Shown here piece by piece: positions 9,477 through 17,506 of a stretch of 64,000 nt of DNA. Origin of the DNA: Sphingobacterium chuzhouense (lineage in GTDB: Bacteria > Bacteroidota > Bacteroidia > Sphingobacteriales > Sphingobacteriaceae); contig NZ_JACNYL010000003.1 in the NCBI RefSeq assembly GCF_014692525.1, positions 310,001-374,000 on the forward strand. The letters are read 5' to 3'. The position numbers and the translations under genes were made by a program. The stretch's first letter is position 1. The number at the start of each line of letters is the position of its first letter. The notes under the pieces are model-generated. The model was given only the letters and a program-made list of their open reading frames with translations. It had not been told where the DNA came from and ran no database searches.

Positions 9477-10220
9477 TCAATTTATAATTTCACCATCGTT
9501 GTTTGCCAGTCTTTCCTGCCATTTACTTCGTTCTTCGAGTGTTATTCGAGCCCAATTTTTAATCTCACCGATTACTTTTAGTGGCTTCTGACTGCGATAA
9601 GAACGCGTAGGGTTGCCCGCGAATTTTTTATTCGTCACATTCGGATCGTTTTCAAAATCCCCTGTTGGTTCCACGATATAAACGCGTTCTTCTCCCTCTC
9701 CTTTCGCCAAAGCAGCAGCAAGTCCTGCTCCATGTATTAAGGCCGTGAAGTAAATGTGATTCATAATTAGATCGGCTTCATAATTAGATTTGCCTCCAGC
9801 GGTTAGGAGATCGTCTATCTGCAAATCTGCTCGTGTTCCATGAAAAAAGGGTCCTTTGATCGATGGCGCCTCGGTTGGCTGTTTCGCTAGCTCGTTATAT
9901 TTTGCGGCGTTATCCACCTCACCTAGTTCCTCGTAGCATTGTGCCAATTGGGCATATAATAGTGGTAATGCTGGTCTAACGACGTCATCATTTATTTTCC
10001 GTGCGAGTTGCAATCCCGTGTTGAACCACTTTAATCTGTCCTCCGGCTTGGTTTGTCGACGAGCAATATGGTATGCCGACGTAAATTTTTCAGCATCGTC
10101 AGTCGCTTCCTCCCAAGCTTGCAGAAAAAGGGCAAGTGCATCTTCATAATTACCTGCATCCTCCAGACGCATGCCCTGCATACAGAGCTTAACCACCGGA
10201 TTATTTGCGCTAAATTCCAT
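9477..10220 (-). CDS. arr: TPR-fused rifampin ADP-ribosyltransferase (Arr-like)
   Basis: 247 residues in two parts. Residues 1-115 form TPR-like helices (LEDAGNYEDALALFLQAWEE, LAQCYEELGEVDNAAKYNEL). Residues 122-245 match the Arr family: FHGTRADL with His127, NHIYFTAL with Tyr157, and the diagnostic NDPNVTNKKFAGNPTRSYRS with Asp192. Arr enzymes transfer ADP-ribose from NAD+ to the C23 hydroxyl of rifampicin and inactivate it. All three catalytic residues known for Arr are visible. The TPR extension is not part of classical Arr (~140 residues). Resistance activity is inference. Confidence 0.85.
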   Translation of the reverse strand: MEFSANNPVVKLCMQGMRLEDAGNYEDALALFLQAWEEATDDAEKFTSAYHIARRQTKPEDRLKWFNTGLQLARKINDDVVRPALPLLYAQLAQCYEELGEVDNAAKYNELAKQPTEAPSIKGPFFHGTRADLQIDDLLTAGGKSNYEADLIMNHIYFTALIHGAGLAAALAKGEGEERVYIVEPTGDFENDPNVTNKKFAGNPTRSYRSQKPLKVIGEIKNWARITLEERSKWQERLANNDGEIIN

Positions 10221-10247
10221 GTTACAATGATTTTGATATGCTAGGCT

Positions 10248-10679
10248 TTATTCACGTTCTAGGATTACTAAAATATAACCCTCCTTCTGCTCATACTCCA
10301 CGCCATCCAAGGTTATTTGTTCTATGATTGTACCTCCGCAGGCTTTATTCTTCCTTGCCTTGACCAAGAATGAGAAAGATTTTATGGTCGACAAAAATTT
10401 ATACTGTATAACCCCTTCTGACCAGCCCACTTCAGGAAGTAAGACCCGATCATCTTCTCTAATCTTATACTCCACGAGCTCATTTTCACGGTTTCCCAGT
10501 TCTTCGCGAAGCTCGAAGTTGTCTTTATGGAGCTGACCTGTAGTTATCAAGTTCTTTCCTTCGGCATCCACGAACTCAAAAACGACCGGCGCGGGTGGTG
10601 TAAAACAATCTTTTTTCTCACATGCTGTGATCGATAGACAAAGACATGCAACTATCAGGTATATCCGTATCGTGTTCAT
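10248..10679 (-). CDS. Small lipoprotein, unknown function
   Basis: 143 residues from ATG 10679, which starts a canonical lipoprotein signal (MNTIRIYLIVACLCLSITAC). The longer frame upstream is not plausible because it runs through the divergent promoter region. The mature part has beta-rich character and two further cysteines. Divergent from the outer-membrane barrel gene at 10762, with only 82 bp between starts. Confidence 0.65.
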   Translation of the reverse strand: MNTIRIYLIVACLCLSITACEKKDCFTPPAPVVFEFVDAEGKNLITTGQLHKDNFELREELGNRENELVEYKIREDDRVLLPEVGWSEGVIQYKFLSTIKSFSFLVKARKNKACGGTIIEQITLDGVEYEQKEGYILVILERE

Positions 10680-10761
10680 AAAATGATTTAAAAATACGTT
10701 TAGCAATTTTAGCAGCGAAAGATATGAAAAAAAACTATCTTTGCCGCTTAATCTATATTTT

Positions 10762-11463
10762 ATGAATAAAATCTTTATTATCCTATTATTTTTAGGGACG
10801 TTCCATCTTGGGCTTGCACAACAGGCGAAGGTATTAATCGAGTTCGGGGGAGCCCTTGGCCATGCCAAAGCTGAGATATCTTCGCAGCCTAACAACGTTC
10901 AAACCCAGCTCCTAAAATCCAGAAAGCTCCAACCTCAGATTGGTGTTGGATTGTCGCCCCATTCCTATGTAGGAGTCAGCTACAATTTAACAAAGCAAAA
11001 AGAAATCTACACCTCCAAGTTCGAGAACGAAGTTTATACGGCTAATGAGCGAAAAGAAACCGTAGAAAAGACCAATGCCTTCGGTGTCTTCTACCGTTAT
11101 TATTTTATGCCGTTCAACAAAACACGTTGGAATACATTTGCCCAAGCAAATCCAAGCTATCAGATTTACGAAATCAATAACGCTACTATATCAACAGTGG
11201 AATCACGTGATTCATTTTCCGGATCAGCATCGGGCCAGGAATGGTACCGACGCCAGAAAGCTATAGATATGGATATTAGCGTTGGGGCTTCATACCGCAT
11301 TGCTCCTAATTTCCATGCCCAGCTATCCATAAGATCGTTAGCCAATGTGAAGTACACCTTTAGCAATTCGTATACCATACCGGATGAGCAGAAAGAAACG
11401 TCTTATCGCTTTTTTACTTCGCCATTATCAAACACCTATCTTTCACTTTTATTTAGTATTTAA
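10762..11463 (+). CDS. Outer-membrane beta-barrel protein, porin-like
   Basis: 233 residues from ATG 10762 (signal MNKIFIILLFLGTFHLGLAQ); an upstream TTG is not needed. Alternating amphipathic strands such as VGVSYNLTKQKEIYTS and FGVFYRYYFMPF and a final strand ending LLFSI fit an 8-10 strand barrel of the OMP_b-brl type. Followed after 9 bp by a second barrel gene of the same layout, so the pair probably arose by duplication and is co-transcribed. Confidence 0.7.
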   Translation: MNKIFIILLFLGTFHLGLAQQAKVLIEFGGALGHAKAEISSQPNNVQTQLLKSRKLQPQIGVGLSPHSYVGVSYNLTKQKEIYTSKFENEVYTANERKETVEKTNAFGVFYRYYFMPFNKTRWNTFAQANPSYQIYEINNATISTVESRDSFSGSASGQEWYRRQKAIDMDISVGASYRIAPNFHAQLSIRSLANVKYTFSNSYTIPDEQKETSYRFFTSPLSNTYLSLLFSI

Positions 11464-11472
11464 ACCATCCAC

Positions 11473-12123
11473 ATGAATAGATTTTACATTTTATTTTTTC
11501 TGACTTGCGTACTCGCCACAGGTCAGTCTTATAGCCAAGAGAGTAAGTTCAACATCTCTGTCCATACCAATCTCAATAAAAGTTCCTCATCAACTGGCAA
11601 TGTAATCGGAACCAATTCCACGATGGAATTGAAACAATTTGCCATTACACCTCGAGCTGTTTTTCGAATTGATAAAGTATGGGCAATCGGCGCAATATAT
11701 AGCTACGGCAATACTGTTAATAGATCACACATTATAATACCTGAACTAGCTCAAGCGTATCTGGATACTAAAACGATAGATCAACATGCCGGTGTGCTCG
11801 TGCAGACCTATCTTTTTGATAACGGAAAATTCGCAGCATTTTTAGAATTAGATGGTACAAAAGGAAGTTCCAAAACAGAAATAGTACCTAAAGAGGATAT
11901 TTCAATTTTGGGCACGCCTACGAAATCTAGCTTATATTATTCGGCCTTCCATGCAGGAGGACGGTATACATTTTTCAAAGGGCTCGGTGCCGAGATAAGA
12001 CTAAACCGTTTGGTTAGCTATCGACATTTAAGAACAAAAGATTTTGATACGAAAGTGAATCATTTTGACTTATTTAATAACTTTTGGAATGAGGTTTCTC
12101 TAGGCCTTTCTTATCAATTTTAG
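11473..12123 (+). CDS. Outer-membrane beta-barrel protein, paralogue of the preceding gene
   Basis: 216 residues with signal peptide MNRFYILFFLTCVLATGQSYSQ-type and a barrel ending in the canonical C-terminal aromatic (LGLSYQF). Strand pattern and size match the upstream gene. Second gene of a two-gene operon closed by the terminator at 12141. Ligand or role unknown. Confidence 0.72.
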   Translation: MNRFYILFFLTCVLATGQSYSQESKFNISVHTNLNKSSSSTGNVIGTNSTMELKQFAITPRAVFRIDKVWAIGAIYSYGNTVNRSHIIIPELAQAYLDTKTIDQHAGVLVQTYLFDNGKFAAFLELDGTKGSSKTEIVPKEDISILGTPTKSSLYYSAFHAGGRYTFFKGLGAEIRLNRLVSYRHLRTKDFDTKVNHFDLFNNFWNEVSLGLSYQF

Positions 12124-12140
12124 GTTTCCCAGATCCAAAT

Positions 12141-12175
12141 AAAAACACCCTGGTTTGCGCTTCCGGGTGTTTTTG
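12141..12175. terminator. Bidirectional rho-independent terminator
   Basis: AACACCC (12144-12150) pairs with GGGTGTT (12165-12171), flanked by A5 on the left and T5 on the right, so it can act in both directions. It separates the barrel operon (+) from the converging DUF5675 module (-). Confidence 0.85.
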
Positions 12176-12197
12176 TTACCCACCGATAAAAACGTAC

Positions 12198-12368
12198 CTA
12201 CCGCCTTCGTCGCCTTCCCGCCAACAAGCGGCTGGTTAAATAACTCACCGCAGCACCGACCATAGCCAGCAACGCCGTATGTGCGAGATTGCTCCAATCG
12301 AAGCTGTTCCACACCGAGCAGACGGTACCGCCTAAGGTACCCAGCTGCACATTACTCAGCGGCCTCAT
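12198..12368 (-). CDS. Tiny membrane protein, holin-like
   Basis: 56 residues from ATG 12368. One hydrophobic segment (AHTALLAMVGAAVSYLTSRLLA) is followed by a strongly basic tail of five arginines, the topology of small holins or membrane anchors. It overlaps the preceding gene by 17 bp, implying translational coupling. Last gene of the minus-strand module with DUF5675 and the FnIII-like protein. A holin role is an inference from context only. Confidence 0.5.
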   Translation of the reverse strand: MRPLSNVQLGTLGGTVCSVWNSFDWSNLAHTALLAMVGAAVSYLTSRLLAGRRRRR

Positions 12369-12546
12369 CACTCCCCTCCTTCCCTTCCGTTTTTGGCTCA
12401 GTACCCTCATCCTGCATCACCTGCTCGATAATACCTAACCCTACGGCGACGTATTTCAATACATTCAATGCCTTCGCCGGCAATTTTATCGGCGCCAGCA
12501 GCACCACCTGTACCGCTTGGCTTATTTTTCCTATTATCTGTCTCAT
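12352..12546 (-). CDS. Small amphipathic/membrane protein of the DUF5675 module
   Basis: 64 residues from ATG 12546; upstream in-frame ATGs fall inside the 20-bp tandem repeat and are not favoured. The first ~40 residues are hydrophobic-amphipathic (VQVVLLAPIKLPAKALNVLKYVAVGLGIIEQV) with an acidic tail rich in Glu. Overlaps the next gene. No family recognised; probably a membrane partner of the adjacent 56-residue protein. Confidence 0.5.
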   Translation of the reverse strand: MRQIIGKISQAVQVVLLAPIKLPAKALNVLKYVAVGLGIIEQVMQDEGTEPKTEGKEGSDEAAE

Positions 12547-12562
12547 TATCTGATATTTAAAG

Positions 12563-12630
12563 TTCATTCTGCATGAACTAAATTCATTCTGCATGAACTT
12601 AGTTCGTTCCGCATGAACTTAGTTCGTGAA
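12563..12630. repeat. 20-bp tandem repeat, three full copies plus a partial one
   Basis: Three consecutive 20-bp units beginning TTCATTCTGCATGAAC or TTCGTTCCGCATGAAC start at 12563, 12583 and 12603, with a partial fourth at 12623. Each unit is internally near-palindromic (TTCAT...ATGAA). The tract fills the gap between two genes and supplies the last codons of the DUF5675 gene. Confidence 0.8.
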
Positions 12631-13066
12631 TTTTTATAAACACTTCTTCTTTTTCCATCATCGCTGCAAGCCGCTTGTAGAGCGGGATGTACGCTTTTCT
12701 GGATTGCCGGATCTCAAATTCATGACTTTTCTTGAAATATTTTTTGGTTTTTCCAACTAAAAGACACCCCGCCGTGTCGGAGAAATTATTGCCGATGTGG
12801 ATATAGATGTAAGAGAAATTCGGAACATCCATGAGCTGTATCATGCCCTTATGAAAATCAGGAAATAACCGGTGGTAACGTCCATGCATACCTCCGTAGC
12901 GCCGAAACGCCAACTTATATCGTCCTGCCGGAATCGCTGTACTTCCTTTTATCTTCTCATCCCGGACCGAATCCTCCAGTACATAACAGACCTGCTCGCC
13001 ATCGATGTAGAGAACAGACAGGGTACTGTTATTCCCCTGCCTGACACGTTTTACGTGAATTTCCAT
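12599..13066 (-). CDS. DUF5675-family protein
   Basis: 155 residues. Conserved features are an N-terminal beta segment (YIDGEQVCYVLEDSVRDEKI), PAGRYKLAFRRYG, and the motif HIGNNFSDTAGCLLVG with His90 and Cys101. The His...Gly...Cys order recalls L,D-transpeptidase or other cell-wall-acting cysteine folds. The family is uncharacterised, often in phage-like or tail-like neighbourhoods. The C-terminal residues are encoded by the 20-bp repeat. Four bp downstream of the FnIII-like gene, so almost certainly co-transcribed. Confidence 0.75.
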   Translation of the reverse strand: MEIHVKRVRQGNNSTLSVLYIDGEQVCYVLEDSVRDEKIKGSTAIPAGRYKLAFRRYGGMHGRYHRLFPDFHKGMIQLMDVPNFSYIYIHIGNNFSDTAGCLLVGKTKKYFKKSHEFEIRQSRKAYIPLYKRLAAMMEKEEVFIKIHELSSCGTN

Positions 13067-13069
13067 CCG

Positions 13070-13708
13070 TTAACGTACTACATGTGTTGCCATCTCCGAC
13101 CAATCCGAGCGGCCGTAGCCGTTTACCGCCCGCACGCGTACGCCATAACGTTGATAAGGTATCAACGGGGCGATGATGTTGAGCCTTGACGAGCTCGTGG
13201 TATACGATTCACCCCATTCATCCGGTAAACCATGTGCGTCGATCTGGCACAATTGGTATTCGTACAATTTGGCCGACTGGTTTTTGTCGAAATCCAATCG
13301 CATCTGTCCTTTCTGCCGACCATCACCCACGGTAATCCCTGTCACTGGCAACGGCACATCATCCTTTTGCGGTAAGCTGGATACCGCAAACCCCGAACTC
13401 AATAGTTTCGGCAGATCGCCATCGGCCGTTTGCGTGACGTAGAATGCCAAACGCTTCAGCATTTGCTCTGTCACTTTCCTAGCCTGGTTCTTGGCAGCTG
13501 TATCCTCCGGACTGCCGCGTCGTTTGGCCATGGATAGCTTCTGTTCGTAATCATCCAGTACCTCCGCTACCGCTTCCAATGTTGGTTCCGGTGTTTCAAA
13601 GTTGGTGTTGCCTGTCATGGCGAGCAACACCGTTTTTCCTTTGACCAATACGGTTTCATCGCTGTCCTTGGTGAAACCACCCAATGCTTGTTGTTTTATG
13701 TTCATCAC
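13070..13708 (-). CDS. Fibronectin type III-like protein
   Basis: 212 residues. The N-terminal ~120 residues are helical, with KRLAFYVTQTADGDLPKLLSSGF resembling proteins that bind or pack against repetitive structures. The C-terminal ~90 residues form an FnIII-like fold, ending in PYQRYGVRVRAVNGYGRSDWSEM, the typical FnIII G strand. First gene downstream of the 21-bp array on the minus strand. The same two-domain protein next to DUF5675 is a recurring Bacteroidota arrangement as I recall it; function unknown. Confidence 0.7.
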   Translation of the reverse strand: MMNIKQQALGGFTKDSDETVLVKGKTVLLAMTGNTNFETPEPTLEAVAEVLDDYEQKLSMAKRRGSPEDTAAKNQARKVTEQMLKRLAFYVTQTADGDLPKLLSSGFAVSSLPQKDDVPLPVTGITVGDGRQKGQMRLDFDKNQSAKLYEYQLCQIDAHGLPDEWGESYTTSSSRLNIIAPLIPYQRYGVRVRAVNGYGRSDWSEMATHVVR

Positions 13709-13836
13709 ATATTGTTTTAGCAGCAGGGCCCATTCCCTTGCTGTGGCAACAAAAGTGGTCTGAGCGAGAAGATTTTAACGGAAAATGACGACAGATGGGC
13801 ACATTTGGGCACAAATGGGCTCTAATGACGACGACA

Positions 13837-14277
13837 ACGACGTCAGCAACCCGGACGGAAGTATCGCTTCAGCGGACAGAAGTATCCTGTCGATGGGCGG
13901 AAGTATCACATCGTCGTACGCCGACGTTGTTTCGTTAACCAACCTGATCAAGCTCCTATCTATCTTTTTCATATCGGTGTACGGGACAACAATTTCGTTG
14001 CCCAACGCATACATGTTCCCGTATGCCGAAATCATTGCGGTGCACAGGAGTTTACGTTCGGCGTACGTCGACATTATTCTGATGGACAGCCGTCTGGTTT
14101 CGTCATAGCGAAAAAGACATATTCCGGACAGGGAGATAAACATGAAAGTCAACTTCATTGTATCGGCGCGTAAAAGAACCGCAACCCCACACGAAAGAAG
14201 CATGCCGTTGTCCGACGGGTTACAGAAGTCGCACGCCGTCAAGCCGTCGGCGTACGGAAAAACAAAGGGGAAGCACG
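13837..14277. repeat. 21-bp periodic array, 21 units in perfect register
   Basis: Twenty-one consecutive 21-bp units run without any slip from 13837 to 14277. The right end of each unit is conserved: TCG at unit positions 12-14, G at 17, A at 19, C at 20 (17 of 21 units) and a purine at 21 (20 of 21), giving roughly TCG-N2-G-N-ACR; positions 1-11 vary. Looser copies extend left to about 13780. Because 21 is a multiple of three, both strands carry open frames with seven-residue periodicity (for example YADVVSL, YGTTISL, YAEIIAV). I treat these as by-products, not genes. The array lies in the leader of the FnIII-DUF5675 module. Confidence 0.85.
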
Positions 14278-14330
14278 ATGATCGATGTACCTCCCCCTGC
14301 GTGATTAAAGCGTATAACGCTGGTTGCTCA

Positions 14331-14657
14331 TTAACGCTTGCCTTTTCGCTTGCTTTCCTCGAAAGCGCGGCCAAGATCCGCTTCGGTAAAGAAATGGCGC
14401 GTGCCCATTATACGCGGCACCAAGATACCACGGTCTACCCAGCGGGTATAGGTACTGTCTTTGATGTTCAGCTTGTCCATCACTTCTTTTCGGGTTAATA
14501 GTAAGTGCATTTCATGCGGTTTCGGAGCCGCCGTACAGTTTTGCGGTATATCCAAATCAATGTTTAGTGCTTTCAAAATACTTATAAAGATCGCACATCG
14601 CCCACATCTTTCTGCTGGCCGCTGACCGTTCCTGTTGTTTAATTCGTTGTTGTTCAT
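14331..14657 (-). CDS. Helix-turn-helix (MerR/excisionase-like) DNA-binding protein
   Basis: 108 residues from ATG 14657. The C-terminal ~60 residues form an HTH_17-type winged helix: LLTRKEVMDKLNIKDSTYTRW, then RGILVPRIMGTRHFF. The N-terminal part includes CGRC, possibly metal binding. It sits directly upstream of the 21-bp array and abuts the response-regulator gene (stop at 14667). A role as the array-binding protein is attractive but untested. Confidence 0.75.
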   Translation of the reverse strand: MNNNELNNRNGQRPAERCGRCAIFISILKALNIDLDIPQNCTAAPKPHEMHLLLTRKEVMDKLNIKDSTYTRWVDRGILVPRIMGTRHFFTEADLGRAFEESKRKGKR

Positions 14658-14666
14658 ATCTATCAT

Positions 14667-15458
14667 TTATTGGTTGCTATAATAAGTTACTATCCACAAA
14701 GCGTAGAAATCAGTATACACGTTGCGATGACCAGCAGGTATTACCTCATTTATGGATTCATCACTGTCATTTGCATTATCACTTTTCTTGGGTTTCGGTG
14801 TCGTTAAGACCACGTCTCCACCGACCATTCCCCTATAAAAATTGATATTCAACGCTACACTTTGTGCACACTCTAAAAACCATTTGGAAGGAAGGAGCTC
14901 CATTACCTGTTTAAAGCTAGCATTCGTTTCCAGTACCCGTTCGTCTGCCAGGTGTATGCAAAGTTTTCCGTTTTGCATATCCACGTAAACAAGATTTTTT
15001 AGCCATACCATTTCGCGTTGGTATCTTACGGGTCCTTTGACCTGAAAATACTCGTAATAATTCTCCAGTGCATCCTCTGGAATCGGCACTAAATCTCTCA
15101 GTCCCCGGTCTATACGGCGCAGGGCACCTAACAACCGACTTTGGCTGACAGGTTTTAACAATACATCTACAAAATCACGGTCATACCCCTCGTCTTCATA
15201 TTTTTCGTGCCCTGTATACAGGATGGTCGGTATCTTCGGGTTGGATAGACCGGTCAGGAAACGAAACGCATTCGTTTCTTCCAGCTCTACATCCAGGATC
15301 AAAAAATCGACCTTGTTTACATGTAAAAAGCGCTTTGCTTTTTGTTCATCTACGAACGTCGCAACGATTTCAACGTAAGCCACGTCCTTCAGCATGTCCA
15401 GCAGATAATCAATAGCTGATTGTTGATCGTCTATAATGACGCCAATCCATTTTCTCAT
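14667..15458 (-). CDS. LytTR-family response regulator
   Basis: 263 residues. Receiver domain 1-120 with acidic pocket Asp10/Asp11, phospho-acceptor Asp56 (LILDVE), Thr82 and Lys102 (LLKPV). LytTR-type DNA-binding region about 130-230 (VWLKNLVYVDMQNGKLCIHL). The C-terminal ~50 residues are divergent and include a Lys/Asp-rich linker. Paired with the sensor kinase 18 bp upstream on the same strand, forming a standard two-component operon. Downstream it abuts the HTH gene. Confidence 0.88.
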   Translation of the reverse strand: MRKWIGVIIDDQQSAIDYLLDMLKDVAYVEIVATFVDEQKAKRFLHVNKVDFLILDVELEETNAFRFLTGLSNPKIPTILYTGHEKYEDEGYDRDFVDVLLKPVSQSRLLGALRRIDRGLRDLVPIPEDALENYYEYFQVKGPVRYQREMVWLKNLVYVDMQNGKLCIHLADERVLETNASFKQVMELLPSKWFLECAQSVALNINFYRGMVGGDVVLTTPKPKKSDNANDSDESINEVIPAGHRNVYTDFYALWIVTYYSNQ

Positions 15459-15476
15459 AGTAGCTGTTTTTAAGAA

Positions 15477-16529
15477 TTAAAAATTAATGTTTAGTATTAC
15501 TTTATATGTTGTTTCTGTTTCTTGTATTTTCAGATCGGCTCGCTCTCCATAAACAATATTTAAACGTCTTTTTAAGTTATGTAGACCATATCCATGTGTT
15601 GCCGCTGACGTTTTGCTTTCCTGCTTTTTATTTTCTGTTGTGATCAGTAAGCGGTCTGTTTCTATGCGCACGAAGATTTCCAGCGGATAAAGCGATTGGT
15701 TTAAGTCACCATGTTTAAACGCATTCTCTACCAACGTCAATAAGCTCGTCGGTGGGATCGTATACCCTAGCAGATTTCCCTGCTCGACAACATCCACATA
15801 ACACTTTTTACGCCTAGTCTTTTGCTGTATGGAAATAAAACTGTCCACGGCTTTCAGTTCGTCGTGCAGCAGAATGGTCTTTTTTCCATTCGGCTCATGT
15901 GCTGTCATGTAGAACTTCATCAGCTCATACGTTTCCATCACCTGCTTCGCCATTTCCGGATACAAACTGTGGAGCTGTTGAGCCCAGCTATGAAAAATAT
16001 TAGCGAAAAGGTGAGGCGAAACTTGGCTAGCCAAAGCAGCGAACTCATATTGCTTACGCTCTTCCTCGATCTGAAGACGGCGTTCTGCTTCTGCTAACTT
16101 CTCTTTTACTGCGCGGAGTTGACCGCGGTGCAGATAATAGAGTATCGCCCAGATCGTAAAATTTACATGCATCACACGGAGTGAATCAAAAAAATCGCTC
16201 CACGTAAACAGGTCCTTCTGTACTTGCAACTTCCTGTAAAACCCCGACGGTTCCAGTCCACCATGCATCACAAAATATACAAATAGCGTTGACAGTATAT
16301 AAAAAGCAACTAATGATATCACACCTTTCACATATTTCTCCGGCCTAAAAAATCTTTCCAGTATATGATATACGATATAAAAAACAAAGGCAAAATAAGG
16401 AACTGTGAGTACAACGATTCCAATAGTTATATTATCGTTTCGCGAGCTGTTGTTTATGTAAAAATAAATGGCGTACGCTATCCAAAAAAAGATATGTTTC
16501 GTGTAGTTCGTATTTATAAGTTTCCGCAT
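15477..16529 (-). CDS. LytS/YehU-type sensor histidine kinase
   Basis: About 350 residues from ATG 16529. Four hydrophobic segments in the first ~150 residues (for example FFWIAYAIYFYI, IVVLTVPYFAFVFYIVYHIL) are followed by a coiled linker, then the His_kinase domain with SQVSPHLFANIFHSW (His173 in this numbering). The usual PHFLFNxLN box is altered here to PHLFANIFH. An HATPase region contains LLTLVENAFKHG. Partner of the LytTR regulator downstream. Stimulus unknown. Confidence 0.87.
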   Translation of the reverse strand: MRKLINTNYTKHIFFWIAYAIYFYINNSSRNDNITIGIVVLTVPYFAFVFYIVYHILERFFRPEKYVKGVISLVAFYILSTLFVYFVMHGGLEPSGFYRKLQVQKDLFTWSDFFDSLRVMHVNFTIWAILYYLHRGQLRAVKEKLAEAERRLQIEEERKQYEFAALASQVSPHLFANIFHSWAQQLHSLYPEMAKQVMETYELMKFYMTAHEPNGKKTILLHDELKAVDSFISIQQKTRRKKCYVDVVEQGNLLGYTIPPTSLLTLVENAFKHGDLNQSLYPLEIFVRIETDRLLITTENKKQESKTSAATHGYGLHNLKRRLNIVYGERADLKIQETETTYKVILNINF

Positions 16530-16627
16530 AAGTATGATAGGTTTATTTATTTCGAGAAGAAGAATATAAGGATTTTCAGTCAAAGACCCAAATTTCCCGT
16601 CGTTATTCTGTTCTAATCTATCTCCTG

Positions 16628-16655
16628 CGGCGGTTTCTGATCTTGAAAACCGCCG
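16628..16655. terminator. Hairpin in the divergent kinase/Crp interval
   Basis: CGGCGGTTT (16628-16636) pairs perfectly with AAACCGCCG (16647-16655) around a 10-nt loop. There is no long T-run, so it may be an operator or a weak terminator. The rest of the ~350-bp interval 16530-16879 shows no coding signal I can support. Confidence 0.45.
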
Positions 16656-16879
16656 ACCGCTGAATTACAAAGATGACGAGAAAGTAAGCCTGGCACAAAT
16701 AATACCGCCTATTACCATGTTTCCCTATAAAGGTTTACCGGTTTGATCCCGAAAAGGTAGGCAAAACGCATTTGGAGCTAGGCAAATCCATGGAATACAG
16801 GTACTTTCTAAATCCATTTGCATAAAACCCTATTTTTAAGGTAGCGGATCAACAGTACAATCACCAAAAAACGATCACC

Positions 16880-17407
16880 ATGAAAAGAGAGAAAGTCGTA
16901 CTTACCGATTACTTAAACAGCATATTTCCGACCTGGCAACAGGAAGTTCCGACGTTTATGGATTACATCGAGGAAATAAAACTGGAAACAGACGAGCCCC
17001 TGCCCAACCAACGGGGCGACATCTACTTTGTTTCAAGTGGTGCTATTGCCAAATACCATAAGAAAATTCCCAAGCGCTACATTACAGCCGGTGAACTCAT
17101 CATCATCAAATTCGATAGCAAACCGTTGTTCTTTCGTGCGTTGGAGGATAGCTAAATCCTATTGATCCAGCGACATGACCTCTATCAACTAGCAGAAAAT
17201 TATCCTGTCACGATCCAACTATACGATCAGTTACTGGCTAAACAGGAGCAAGCTGCTGATTTCAGAGAGCTAATACTGGAAATGCCCAAAGCGGAAAGAT
17301 TGGAGGCGTTCCGCAGTAAATTCAGCACCATCATCCCCCTTATCAGCCGAACGGAATTGGCGTCCTACCTTGGTGTGAGCCGGGAATATCTCCGAAGGCT
17401 GTTTTAG
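16880..17407 (+). pseudogene. Crp/Fnr-type regulator interrupted by one in-frame stop
   Basis: A single frame from ATG 16880 to TAG 17407 encodes a full-length cyclic-nucleotide-binding-like regulator (~175 codons). It is broken only by TAA at 17153-17155, between FRALEDS and ILLIQRHDLYQLAENYP. The second part ends with the HTH ELASYLGVSREYLRRL. No frameshift is needed; a GAA or AAA codon changed to TAA would explain it. Either recently inactivated or read through. Located just upstream of the MauE operon. Confidence 0.8.
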
Positions 17408-17506
17408 CGAATACAAAATGTTGCTTCGATATTGGCTAGCGATGGCAACAACTTAGCAATAATAACCGTACGACCGCATCTAACTTTGAAGTATAAACTT
17501 GAAGAG

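Noticed and set aside
13775..14374. Opposed open frames of 107 and 199 codons over the 21-bp array
   Set aside because: A 21-bp period keeps frames open automatically. Composition is heptad-repetitive, and the minus frame overlaps the end of the HTH gene. Not treated as genes.
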